Source: Pseudozyma flocculosa PF-1 | Lineage: Eukaryota; Basidiomycota; Ustilaginomycetes; Ustilaginales; Ustilaginaceae | DNA: 64,000 nucleotides | NCBI RefSeq assembly: GCF_000417875.1 | Contig: NW_006920870.1 | Span: 184,115-248,114, forward strand | Direction: 5' to 3' | Part shown: piece by piece, positions 44,732 to 57,900 of the stretch | Position numbering within the stretch: position 1 is the first letter of the stretch | Layout of the letters: each line of letters begins with the position of its first letter | Made by a program: the position numbers and the translations under genes | The notes under the pieces: generated by a model | What the model was told of the DNA's origin: nothing | Databases searched by the model: none | The model's input: the letters and a program-made list of their open reading frames with translations, nothing else

Positions 44732-44760
44732 GGCACGGCACGGCACGGCACGGCACGGCG
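44732..44760. repeat. (GGCAC)n pentanucleotide array
   Basis: About five to six copies just upstream of the TATA box of the Rep1-like gene. Confidence 0.85.
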
Positions 44761-45959
44761 TGACCTGGCGTGGCGTGGCCAGCTCCTGGACGGTGTCGAG
44801 TGTGGCTTGGCAGGATGTGCTTTGCTCTCCGACTGTGGCTGGAGCGGTTGGCTCTCTCCTCGAGGAGGAGAGGCTGATCCTGGGCCCAGCATGCGGAACG
44901 TTGGGCTCATGCTTTGCGGTCTGCGGCTTGCGGCTTGCGAGGAACGGCGGCGGTCTTGGACGCTCTGCTCTTTCGGGGCAGGGAGGCAACTAGCGTCGGG
45001 AACCACTTCCTGGCAGCTTCTGCAGCCGTCGGGCAAGGGCCGGGGAGCGAGCGCAAGGGAACAGGGGTCACCGCGAGGAGGACGAGGCAGGGGGGTGGAA
45101 GGAAGGGGCCGAGGGAGGGAAGGGACAAGGACATCTTGCTCGCGGGTGGCGGGCAGGAGCAAGAGGAAGTGAGGAGACCCGGACATGGCGCGATGCAGGA
45201 TTCCTGGACAGGGAGAGACCTTGCATGACTCGCAGGAGGAGCAAACGGATCTGCAGGCCGGGCCTGGATGTGTGTACTAAGATCCGATGGTTGCGGTGGG
45301 AGGACATTCCTGGGGGTTCCCTGGCGAGGATTGACTCCCAGGTTTGCGATGCCGCGGTTGGTCCTCCTCGTGGTGTGGCGGCCTGCGTTTGTTCTGTGCT
45401 GGCTTCTTCTGCGCCAGACCCCGCTCTGCCCCCGTCTTCGCAGAGCCAAGGTCGCGCACTGCTACTCTGCTGTACTCTCTTTGCGACAGAGTGAGTGTCG
45501 TGCCCGCTGACGGGTACTTTCAGGATGTCCAGGGGAGCGCGCAGCAAAGCATCGTATGCGTTAACGATTGCGCTGGAGTCGTCGAGGAGCCAGGGTCGAG
45601 GGCGAGCAAGGCATGGCAGTCCGGTGGTGCGGCTGCCGCCGTCTGGACCGCAGATGCGTCGATGTCGAGCAACAAGCAAGCCAAACGGCGAGGCAGCAAA
45701 TGCATGGCATCAACCCGAGTTCTGCTTACCAGCGTGGGAGAGGGGCGAGGCAGGGGCAGGGGCAGGAAGGGCCGATGACCAGGCACGAGTGTTTGCTGCG
45801 GTGGAAGGCGTCGCGTCGCGGCGGCGGCGGCGGCTTCGGCGACGGCGACGGTGGCGGGCGCTGCGGAGCCTGTAGGCTAGGCGGGAACCCTTGCGGTTCC
45901 TGATCGATGTCGGGGCGATCTGTTTCAAAGGCCTGAGACCCGAGCGACGCGTTGCCGAA

Positions 45960-45976
45960 ACAAGCAAGCAAGCAAG
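45960..45976. repeat. (AAGC)n run
   Basis: Four copies of CAAG/AAGC. A similar run is at about 46190-46204. Confidence 0.75.
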
Positions 45977-46615
45977 GCGAGGGAAGCAAGCGCCTCCTGG
46001 CACGGACACCGCGTCAGGCAGAACGTAACCTCCATCGGCCGTACCTGGCGATCATGACGGAGGCCATCTCAAGCTTGCGCGCCAGTCGGCGGCGGCGGTG
46101 ACTACTGCACGGCGACGAGATCGACGACTACGGGGAAGGACGTCGTTCGACACCACTAGGCAGGGTCCGGCCGCGATGGAGAGGCAAAGCCAGCAAGCAA
46201 GCAAGGAGTCGTGGCAGACGCCAGGGACCCCTCCCACGGCCAGGCCAGGCCAGGCGCTTGGCTTGGCAGGACAGCCGGAGCCTCGATTAACCGTGCCCAG
46301 CCAGAAAAAAGGATTGAAAATCTCGAATAAGAAAATCGGCGGAGGGGCTCAATTGTAATGCCCAACGCGCCGGCCTCTGCCGTCGAGTTGCTTGCCAGCA
46401 GGCAGGGGCGCGCCGGGAATAGGGAACAAGCAAGCAGCAGAGCCAAGCCAGGCCGGGAGGCGGATCTTTCGGCTGCTCGTCTGCATCTCGGATCACGCAA
46501 AGATGGATACGACGACGGCCGTCCCTGACCGGTGCCTGGTCTGCCAACGCTCCCAAGGCTCATCCTTTCCGCGGGTCTCCCCGTCACCCCCTCCTGCCAA
46601 GCATACCACAGTCGA

Positions 46616-46641
46616 CCAGCCAGCCAGCCAGCCAGCCAGCC
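46616..46641. repeat. (CAGC)n tetranucleotide array
   Basis: Six copies of CAGC in the gene-poor region. Confidence 0.85.
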
Positions 46642-49600
46642 ACGCAAGGGTTGGCCAGGGGTGCGCCAGCGACGTAGCACACAGCATCCATCCGCCGCCG
46701 GACCTCGCTTTCCCGCGCCTCCCTGCTCTGATCTCTCTCTCCCCTGACGAGCGACAAGAGGGCCTACTAGGCAGGGGTGGGACTCTTGACATGCTGTCGA
46801 TCACGGCAAAACGGTAGTGCCGATATCGAGCGTACTAGGTATGTATAACGGCGCCGGGCTTGTCCCCTGCTGCGGCGGGAAAAGAGATTGGCGATCAGCG
46901 CTGCACAGGGCGCGCGCACCCACGCTACCCTGCCGCGTCCTCCGGGTCCCATCGCAGGCCACAGCATCGCTACATACTGCGCCCACCAGCCTGGCTCTCG
47001 ACCGTATTTCGACGAGATGCGGTATCCCGCCGCCCAGCCGGCCATGGCCCGCCCGCAAGAGTAGTCATCACAGACGGCCAAAACATCGATCTGTAAACTC
47101 AGAACCTCGCTCTGCTGGCTGGCGAAATGAAGCCGGATAGGTACCCCTCAGCCATACACGGCTCATCACCGTGAAAGCCAACGTACGGACGGTACGATGT
47201 AGCTCGAGATCCGCACTTCCGCCGTCGGAGCTACAGGCGGACTGCGCCCGCTGCTTGCTCGTGTCCGCCGCTTGCTTGCGTGGCGGCCCAGAGAGACACA
47301 GGTGGCTGCGGAACCGTCTGTTCTCGCGTTCCGTCCAAGAAGGTCGGGTAGAGGGAGGGGGCAGCGTGCCTGAATTGCGATCCGCGGCAAGGCGGAGCGC
47401 AGTCGCAGTCGCGAGTTGCTCGTTGGCCCGCCCGCTCTGTTTGACGTGGCGGCGCGGTGCCCGGTGCAGACATCCCGCCCCCTCGCCCGCGGCCTCTGCC
47501 TTTCCCCCCTTGGCTGTTGTCCTTTCCCTGCCCCGCCTGCAAATCTGGGGGCGGCATAAGCTGCGCATTCGAGGACACAAGTTGAGATCAGCAGGCTGGC
47601 CGGCAGGCAAGCTCCGCACTCCCGTCGCTGGCTCAGCAGGCAAGAGGGAGTCCAGCAGACCGCCAACCAAACGGAGTCTGGACAAACTCGCCTTTGGCTC
47701 ACTCACTGCCTTGCAAGCTTGCCCATCTTTTGAGCTTGGGCCGTAGAGATACCGGACATACGGTGAGGAGAGCGAGCCCGCCTGCCCGTGGAATGCCGCA
47801 GAGCAAGGACCCGATAGTGGTAGTCTAGCGCAACCCTACCTCACATGCATAGCCTTCTCGCTACCTTCGCAAAGCTTGCATACAGCAAGGGCCTCCCCTC
47901 CCTGGGTCCTCATGCGGTTCCTGGTACCGGCCCCCTACCTCCCTTCTTCACCCACGCACCTCATCGTCGCTGGTGGCCTGGCAGCCATGAAGGCCAGCCC
48001 TTGCATCCAGCATCCGGACCCAAGAATCGCAACCCGCAGTGCTTCCGCCTCCGCCCTGCCTCGCCCACTTCGCCGTACTCACAACTCTTTTGCCCGGAGC
48101 CGCCAGCCGGGGGCCGCCTAGGTATGTATCGTCGCCCGGAACGACGATGCTGCGAATTCGGCTTTCGGTCGATGGCCGTCGCGGCAGGTACAGCGAGATG
48201 CCATCGCCGTCTTCGCGCTGACTCTTGCGCTCGTATCGTACCCAGTCGAGAAACGGCAATTGTCCGACTGGCCGACGGGGCTTGCCAAGGAAACCTCGCC
48301 GGAATGCAATACGGTGCGTGCAAGCCCACCGCCAGCTGCGGCCCCTGGCCCCAAGCGGGCGGCACTTCCTACGCCAAGCCAAGCCTACTGCGGCTCCTCT
48401 CCAACTACAGCTAGATCGCCTCTTCTCGCGCTTCTCGCGGGTACGAAGAGGACTAGAAGACATCAAGCCTCATCTCGCGCTCGCGCCTACTCGACCCAGC
48501 TCGACGGAATGATTGAACCAAGGGAAAGCACGGACGCTGTTCCTACTTGCGCTAGAGTCACTACTCTAGCTCGAAATGCACTTCAAGGCGTGACCTCACC
48601 GCTGGCAATGAACGTGGCACACGGACCTCTTCGCTCTGCATACGAGCTCGAGCTAGCGCCAGAAACGAATAGGTGTTGCGCGGCTTAGCACAGAGAAGCC
48701 GTACTTTGTCAAGCTTTAGGAGCACAAAGCACTTGCCGCGTTGGGTCTAGGTGCTATCGGGTCGCCAGGAGCGTTGCGGTCTCGCATCCCAAACAGACTA
48801 AAAGGGACGACCTTCGTGGCACTTGTCCGTCTGCTGTGCAAGAGCGACGCCACCCCGGCGTATCCTTGTCGCCGCGGTCGGCGTGGTGCCTACAGCGCGC
48901 ACCGTTTCGATTCCCAGCGATCCTTCTGCCAACGAGCGAGGGAATAGTTGTTCCGGGAGTAAGCGCGTCCGAGGACTTGAATAGGCTTTGTCCCTGGGCG
49001 TCGCTATCGCTCCCCCTCGACCGACCTCTCGACCCCCTCCATCGGAGCGACGAAGGCCTGCCGAGTGGTTCAATCAACGCATAACTTACCTTGGCCTCGG
49101 CGATCATCGAGCCTCGAATCTATCAGCTGGGTAGCTTACCTTTGGCTTCTCGCACCTGTGGTGGTACTCGAACGGCGACCACCTCTGTCGTCGGTCAACC
49201 TAGAGTCGCAAGGGGTGGGTCCGTGAAGGTGTGTCTCGACGACGTTTGCCTGGCAGGATCGGCATCGCCTGGTGGAGAAACGCAAGGGGCTCCCAAGGGT
49301 ACCGCCACAGTCTCTGCCTCCCTCTTCTGGTCCGTGGAGTCCGAAGTCGTCGCGTGCGTGCGTACAACAAGTCACCGTACATGACGAGCACCCCTTGTCT
49401 TTCCCTCGGCTTCATCGAGGTGAGCCCCCTTGCCCCTCCCTCCCCCTCCCTCTTCTGTAGACGATCGCCGCTGTACAGCCACCTCCTGCGGCGTTCTCCC
49501 ATCGCCCAGCCCCTCGCCACCTTCCAGCGACCTCCTGATGCGAACTGTGGGACTCTTGACCACTGGCGCGGCCCCGTACATACAGTGGCGAACCTGACGG

Positions 49601-52600
49601 GAGAGAAAGGGAGCGACAAGAGGGTACGGCTCGAGGCTGACTGCGGCGGCGTCCGGATTCCGGTTCCGTTGCTGCGATCTGGCAGCCGGGACTGAGCTCG
49701 GATCTCCTCGGCTCTCGACTGGCCGTCGGAGGCGACCCAACCGCCGCTGCGCATCGTTTTCAAGCTGTACTGTTCTGCCCCAATGGAATCTGCACTCGTG
49801 TTTCCAGAAAGGCTCAATGCCACGGTATGGGGTATCGTATTGTTCCGGACGGAGCCGAAACGCAGCGGTTCTGGCGGACAATGGCAAGATGAGGAGCAAC
49901 GTGCGAGAGATGTGCAGCGGCGAAGATCCGTCCCGTCGCTGCATCCGTACAACGGAGAATGTCGTCCTATGACAGTCAGCGGGACCGTGAGGGAGTCTCG
50001 GCGCTGGGCGACTGATGCGCGGTTGACTTGCGGCTGCGACCGACGACGACGACCGCACCTCAGCTCGTCTCTTGGCATCGCCTCGACTCGGCGCCCACGA
50101 ACCCTGCACAAAGACCGGCTCGAAGAGCGAAGATGGCAGAGCCGCTTCGCTCGCAGCGGCGGTACCGATACCTACTGTACCTACGACGTCTTGCCGGCGA
50201 CGGCGACCGCGACGACGATAAGCTCTCGGCTCGCCGGGATACGAAGTCTCAAACTGTTCGCACGGTGTCAGCCACTCGGCTTGGAGCTCACGCCGGACGC
50301 CACATAGAAACCGGTACCTACTCACCTGGACCTGAGGCAAGCTGGCTGGCAGGAGCGCGACGGTCCGGCTCTCACCGAGACGGAGCTTTCTGTGGAGAGC
50401 GGTCAGGTACGCATGGGTTTCGATCGCTTGTCGGGAGAAGCGAGGCAGAGGTTCGATGGGCATAGAGAGGCGAACGGCAGACTAGGCACCGCGCGCAACG
50501 ATGGCGACGACGACGGTCCAAGTCGGGCGGGGTCGGCACCGTGGCCATACATGTAGCCGAACGAGAGCTTGTTGGTCTTCTCTGCCTCGATCCGGCGCGA
50601 CGCGAGGACGAGCTTTCATGGCATATCCTCGTCAACGGCGGCGTTGGCTGAGTGTACGTACGCGATGTGGCCAGACCAGGTCGAGGGCTGGCGGGCTGGG
50701 GTGGGGACGAACACGTAAGACCATATCGTCGATCATGTTCCACTTTGGCCTCTCGTCTAAGGCCAGCCAGCGGGGGAGTACAAGGCATGACAATCTTGGA
50801 AGGAGCGCGCCGTGTCCCTGAGCAAGCCTGTGTCTTTCTGCGTGTAGGCTTCGGTTGAATACCTTCATGAGCTTTCAGAGAGACTCAGGTTGTGGTACAT
50901 GCACGGTGCCGACACTCCGTGGGCAAAGCAGCACGGGTGATGGGGCGGCGGCAAAGGGGCGCCGCGGTAGGATGGGCCAGAGCTGAGCCCGCGGTTGCAA
51001 GAGGCGAGGAGGGGATCCGCTGCGCTGGTCGACTGGTTCGCGGGGTGTCAAACGGGCGGCCGGACGCAACGCAGGCACCTTTCGCTTACAACCAAACACT
51101 GCAAGGATCTCCGCATTCCTTTCCAGCTCCGACGTCGAGTGTGGCGTTGCCGCTCCCCGCCTTCCCTTTGAGCCGCTCGCTCCCGTCCCCGTCCTCGCTC
51201 CAGGTGTGCATCTTTGCCTCCGTCTCGGTCCCGCGACGCCTGGCCAGACTCGGTATGTACAACCTCGAGCATCGCGATCGGTGCCATGGACTCGTCCTTT
51301 CGACCAAGCCATGATGTGGCAAGCACCTCACCAAGCTTCTGTACAAGATTCGGGATCGCAGCGAGGGAAAGCGGGCGGCACGGTCCAGCAAGCTCGCGGC
51401 TCTGTTCGGCACCACCCAGCTCCTCTTCCGACCCGATCAGCACGTACGTATGTATACGAAGACATACAAGGTCCGACGGCGTTGGAAGCTTTCATCCGAG
51501 ACAATCTATTCGCACTCAGCACATGTAGCCGCCGCCACAACCCATATGTGTCGCTCAGCGAGGAGGAGCGCCCAGCGGCTCTGCCCTGCTGACGATCGCT
51601 GCGCCCAGCCAGCCCTTCACCTCATCCTCCGACAGATGGCAGCGACGGCCAACAGTAGCCCCGACCTTGGCGGAAGCAAGCGGAGGCAGCACGCGGCCTT
51701 GCGTTCGCGCGACGAGCTGACGGCCAGGCCTGCCCGCCGCACATGCCTCTTGACCTTCCAAGCTTCCGTATCGTCGGTCGGAGTCTAACGGTCCTTTCAT
51801 TCATGTTTCACCGTGAGCCACAGAGCTCAACGAGACGATCGTCGGTCCCGAGACTATACAAGGTGTCGGCACCGGGCGGACGCGGGGAAGGGTCAAGACC
51901 TGGATCGCCCGTCGCTCTCGCCCTGGCTCTCGACCAAGCCGCTGAAGAGCAGTTCATCTCCATCCCGACAGAGTCAGAGTGGCGTTTGTCTGGCTTGACG
52001 AGACTGGTTCGCCGGCGAGGCGTCGGGCGCTGCCATCCGGGCGTTGCCGTGTCTGCTGCGTACTATGAGCAGAGCGGGGCCCGATCCAGCACACAGTCGG
52101 ACGAAGGCTAGGTCCGAGCCGGCGAGTCATGTTGCCAGAGCGAGCAGCGCCGACCCGCACAGCGACCATCAAATGATTCCTAGGCATCACTGGCGGAAAA
52201 CAAGTTGCTTCTCGTCCAACAGTGGCCGAGTCTATGAGCCGGATCGGAACCGATCCTCTCTGCTTACGAGGAGCAGACGATGCTGCCCGTTGATGATGAG
52301 GGGCGACTTGATCGGGAGGGTGCCGCGCGTCTCGACTACCGCCACTCGGTGCCGGCGCGACATGCCATGCAAGGGCAACATTCCACAGCGGCTAGAGGGT
52401 CAGTCCCTCCCTCTTGCCCCCGAACCCCTTCTTGCGCGTCAAGCCCTGACGTGGATGAGAGCCCTCGGAGCAAGGATCGACCGGCGATAGATTGTCCTCT
52501 TTGTCATCCCAGCTGTGGAAACCACCAGGTATCGTCAGCGGTGTTCGGCGGCGTCGGGTGGTTTACCTGGTCGTCGTGTGTCCAGGCGAGGTCGAGGATC

Positions 52601-54928
52601 GTCGGACTAGTCTGCCTCGAGGCCCCTGCAAGGGCCTGGCCGCCACTGCCTCGAGATCCGAAACCCGAGCAAGACACGCCGCTGCGGTCCGGTGGCTAAG
52701 CCATAGACATGCCTAGCTTTGCCGTCGCTGGGCGCCGATCTGTTTGTCCGTTTCATCGCTCCTTGACGATGGTGGTGGTGTGCTTTGTACCTTGCACTAG
52801 ACATCCGTGGACCTTCACCTCCTCCGGAGCTTCGATGCACGCCGCGGACTGTCGGAAAGCGATCCGGGCAAGGACGGCGGGCACGAGCTGTGCGGCACCG
52901 ACCTGGCTTCGTAGCGCGGCAGAGAGCCTGCTCGGCCATCGAAGCGGACTCCATCACCATAGCTGGCATCAAGCAGTCCGAGCGAACCTACGAGCATCGG
53001 AGAGCGAGAAGCGGCATGTACGGAATCCGAGACCAACACGGGCTTTGAAGAGAGAAGAAGGTCACAGCAGGCCCGCTGCTCAGCAGGGAAGAGGATGAAA
53101 AAAAGAGGCGCGATATTCAGTCGAAAAGCGGGGCACGAAGGTTTCCCGTCATCGAGAGCGCACCGTCGGGCCGGCACGGAGACTGCCGTCCGGACTCGGC
53201 CGCCTGACAGAGAGCGTTGGCCAGCGTCGGACGCCACGGGCGAGCCGAATGTGGTCGGGACCGAGCCCAATGGTCTTCCTGGGGCGATACGTCGGCTCCG
53301 AGGACGGGCACGCCACGCATCGCAGGCCTCTGCCGACAAGATGATTTCATCGCTGCTTGCTGGATCGTGTGTCGGCTTGACAAAGACGCCAGCCCTTCTG
53401 TGGACTGCTGCTTGAAACGCCGAAGAGATGCTGGCGATGGCGTCTCGCCCGCTATTCACACGAGGTCATCTTGCAGGCTTGAGCTTGCGATCTGTGTACG
53501 TGGTCCGCGCTGCGTACTGAAGTGTCAGAGGCCGGCCGGCCAGGCTGATGCAGCAGCGACAACGGCGACGCTCGTGTCCTTTTCAGAACCAACGACGATG
53601 GCGTTCCTGAATCGCCGAGGTGCTTTGCCGTCATGCGGAGCAACGCTAGGACATCTTCCGAAGGCTGCCCTGCCTCGCTGCTGAGGTGTGGCGCGCTGCC
53701 TGTCGTCGTTGTCTTCGTCGTCATCTCTGTGTTCGCCTCGTCTCGCACAGCCACAGCGTAGCCTGCCCAGCCTGCCTTGGTTGCTTGCTTGCTTGAGCCT
53801 TGGTTCCCTCTGGATCGCAGGCCAGCGGCTCCCTCCCGGGCCCCTCCCGCGGCGGGCGACCCTTGAAGTCCGGCGACTTGGCAGGCCAGCAGGCCTTCCA
53901 AACTGAGCGAGCTGGCTTCTGTCGCTTCGAAATCAGGGGCGGGCCCTGGATTTGAATTCGGCGCCCTTCCAGCTCGGGGCAGGGTCGAGCGGCCAACTTC
54001 AAATTTCGAGGGTGCCCCCCACCGGCAATACAGAATCCCTTGACTCGCAATTCAAAGATGCGGAAAGGCGGGCGTTGGATTGGCGCACACGACGCGGGCG
54101 CAGCGGGAGGCCAGCGGGCTAGCAGGCTAGGTGGCAGCCTGCCTGGCGGGCCGGTTGCCAGTTCAAATTTCCACAAACGCCTGTACGCACGCACGCCCAA
54201 CGCCGCCGAGCCAGCCAACACCCCTGCTTGGCCCCTGCTTTTTTTGGTGCTCGCGATCAAACCGCTCACCCACGCCAACACACGTCGACAAAGACCATCA
54301 CCACCACCACGACCACCTCCACGCTCGTCGCTCATCGCACTCAACGCGCAGACAACGCAAGAGCGACCTCCTCGACCCACGGCTTCCCCATCCCGACAGC
54401 AAGGATCGTCGGTCAACAGAGCACAGTCGACGAGCCCCCTCCACATCCCTCCTCGAGCCCTCCCTTTGTCCGCCATATAGACAGCCCGCCAACCACTACC
54501 ACTCCGCTCGGAGCTCCAGCTGCCCGGTGCAGTCATTGATTGGTGCGACTTCAGCAATACTACGAGGAACGTCGCGCCCAAAGTCCTCCGGCCGAGTACA
54601 CATCGATCGCCTCGGTCAGTCGACGGCGTTCGATCTCCGTCGTCCTCGCCATCTCGCCCGGTCCTGCGATCGTTCGCGCACGCCTCGTTCGCGCCCACGT
54701 CGACGACGACCCGGCCAGCGAGCCAAGGACGCTAGGATCTCGACCGACGGCTGCTCTTCCGCGTGATCTCACGCTCACCACTGCCTAAGAGCTCGTGCCT
54801 GTCAGACGGTGACGCTGCCGCTCGACGCGGCCCCCTTGTCCTCGCCCTCGTCCGCTTCTTCTTCAGACCAGCAACAGTCCCGACTCCCCTGCTGTGGAGG
54901 TCCCTTTCTCACCGCATTCGCTGCGGCC

Positions 54929-57900
54929 ATGTCGTCCATGTCTGACTCCGGGGCCAAGAGCCCGATCCCGGAGCTCCTCATCGACCAGCTCAACAGCTAT
55001 GGCTCGACCGACCCGCAAAAGGTCGGCATCACTGCCGGTACCTTCGGCGCGCTCGGCGTCTTTACCCTCTTCATGTTCCAGATCCTGCGGCCCAACAACA
55101 AGATTGTCTATGCGCCGAGGTTCAAGTACGCTGACGAGGGCAAGGCGCCGCCCAAGGTCGACGAGGGCTTCTTTTCCTGGGTCAAGCCCGTGATGCGCTA
55201 CAAGGAGCACGACCTGCTGCCGCTCATCGGCCTCGACGGCGTCACCTTTCTCCGCTTCATCCGGATGATGCGGTGGATGCTCTCGACCCTGGCCGTCGTG
55301 CTCAGCGTCGTCCTGATGCCGCTCGACGTTATCTACAACATCAACCACCCGACTCGGTGGCGGCCCTCGAACCGCTTCTACTGGATCAACATGTCCAACG
55401 TCCACGGATCCTACCTCTGGGGCCACGTGGCGATGAGCTACATCGGCACCGGCATCGCCCTCGCCTTTGTCTGGTACCACTACCGCGAGATGGTCCGGCT
55501 CCGCTGGACCTACTTCCGGTCGGAAGAGTACCAGACGGCTTTCTACGCCCGCACCCTAATGATCACCGACGTGCCCAAGAAGCTGCAGAGCGACCCGGCC
55601 CTCTCGACGATGCTGTCGCAGATCAAGATGCCCTACCCGACCACCGAGGTCCACATCGGCCGCCGAGTGGGTCGCCTGCCGGAGCTCATCGAGAAGCACA
55701 ACGACCTGGTCCGCGAGCTCGAGCACGTCCTCGCCCGCTACCTCAAAAACCCGGACCGGCTGCCCGCCAAGCGGCCCACGGTGCGCATCGGCGGCTTCAT
55801 GGGCTGCGGCGGCAACAGGGTCGACGCCATCGACTACTACACTGAGCAGATCAACCGGGTCGAGGCTGCCGTCCAGCACCAGCGCGAGACGATCCAGGAA
55901 AAGAAGCCCGAGATGTACGGCTTCGCCTCGCTGGCCGCCGTGCCCTACGCCCACATGGCCGCCAAGTCGCTGCAGAGGAAGAAGCCGGGGGGCATGCGGA
56001 TCGCTTTGGCGCCGCCGCCATCGGGCATCATCTGGAGGAACCTCACCCTCTCCTCGGCGGCGCGCACCAAGTCCAGCTTCTTCGGCTTCCTGCTGCTGCT
56101 CGGCCTCTTCTTCCTCAACACCATCCCCCTCATCATCGTCTCGCTGATCTCCAACATGACGGCGCTCAGCAGGATCAGCTGGCTCCGCTGGCTCAACTCG
56201 TGGAAGGACGCCAGCAGCTGGAGCTTTGACGCCGTCTCGGGCCTGGGTGCCCCCGTCATCATGGGTGCGATGGGCTACCTCCTGCCCCTCTTCCTCCGCC
56301 GCATCGCAAAGTACCGCGGCGTCCAGACCCGCTTCCAGCTCGACCGCATCCTGATCGGCCAGCTGTTTGGCTTCCTGGTCATCTCGCAGTTCATCTTTTT
56401 CTCGCTGATCGGAGTCATCCTCTCGATCGTCAGTGGCCTGATCGTCTCGATCAAGGAAAAGATGTCGGCCGGCGACATCCTCAGCTCGCTCGGGTCCCAG
56501 CTGGCCGACTCGATCAAGACGCAGTACGTCAACCAGTCGACCTACTGGCTCACGTGGCTCCCTCTGCGAGGCTACCTGGCCGTCTTTGACCTCGCCCAGG
56601 TCATCAAGCTGCTGCTCGTCTGGGTCCAGAAGGGCCTCTTCGGACGCACCCCGCGCGACGTCCGCGAGTACACCAAGCCGCCCGTGTTTGACTACTGGAT
56701 CTACTACTCCAACTTCCTCTTCATGACGGCCGTCGCCATGCTCTACGCCCCGCTGGCGCCGCTCATCGTCATCTACGCCGCGGCCATCTTCTGGCTCAAC
56801 TCGTTCATCTACAAGTACCAGCTCATGTACGTGTTTGTCACCAAGCACGAGACCGGCGGCATGCTCTGGCGGCCCACCATCAACCGGCTGCTGGTCTGCA
56901 TCGGCTTCATGCAGGTCATCCTCATGCTCTGCCTCGCCCTCGACGACCGCCAGTACGTCCAGGCGGTGGCCGCCGCGCCGCCCTTTATCGTCCTGATCGC
57001 CTTCAAGGTCTACTGCAGGCGCACCTTTGACCCCAAGTTCGACTGGTACATCCCATCCGAGGCCGAGTTTGCCACCGCCACGACCCACGCCGGCGACGCA
57101 CGCCACAACCGCCTGCAGAGGCGCTTCGGCCACCCCACGCTCTCGTCGAAGCTCTTCACGCCCATGGTCCACGCCAAGGTCAAGCATCTTCTGCCCCAGG
57201 TCTACCGCGGCAAGATCGACACGGGCGTCTCCAACGTCGATGGACGCCGCGTCGAGACCGGAGAGGTGGCCGGCGGTCTCAAGATTGCCGCCATCGAGGA
57301 GGATCAGCTCGAGTACGACCCGCACAAGGACTCCGACGTCCGCTCCATCATGTCCGGAACGACCATGGGCGGCTTCGCCGGCAACAAGGGCGTCGGCACT
57401 CCGGGGTCGGTGGCGCCGTCGGGCGACTACTTCAAGTCGCAGTACGCAAACTACATCACCGGCGGAGCTGCGGCGCCGCGCGAGGAGATCGAGATGAACA
57501 GTGTCATGGCTCGAGACAGCCGCGACAACCTGCTGGAAAAGTACAGCGACTCGCACGAGGGCACCCTCACCGGAGGCCAGCCAGACTTCAAGTCGGGCGC
57601 CTACGGCATGCAGCGCACCGCCACCAACGGCAGCGTGTACCCGGACACTCCCAACCTCGACATGACGGCGCCGCCGCAGCAGGCGGGCTACGTCGACCCC
57701 TACGCCAACGCTGCCACGCCCGGCTCCTACCTGCCACCCTTCACCCACCACCAGGGCACCGGCAGCCAGTCGAGCCTGGGCTCGTACGGCAACATGCTCT
57801 ACGGCAGCGGCGCCGCCGGACAGCGGTCGCAGGCCTCGCCTCCCCAGTACGGCCGGCCCGAGCCGCCCACCAGGACCAACTCGAACTTCTCCTCGTCGTC

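Larger units (their letters stand above)
44363..54928. other. 10.5-kb gene-poor region
   Basis: I cannot support any gene here. The first about 600 bases are the promoter of the Rep1-like gene; the last about 700 are the leader and promoter of the CSC1 gene. In between are only short, mutually overlapping frames (best about 360 codons at 49372-50463 on the minus strand, with Arg/Ser/Pro-rich composition and no motif). No reverse transcriptase, transposase, tRNA box or rRNA was seen. AAGC and CAGC arrays and a GGCC cluster (46230-46260) occur left of 46700. The sequence from about 46800 to 53700 has fewer simple repeats and looks like unconstrained DNA. Confidence 0.5.

Noticed and set aside
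49372..50463. 363-codon minus-strand frame in the gene-poor region
   Set aside because: Overlaps another 303-codon frame on the same strand, has random composition, no motif and no clear start context.
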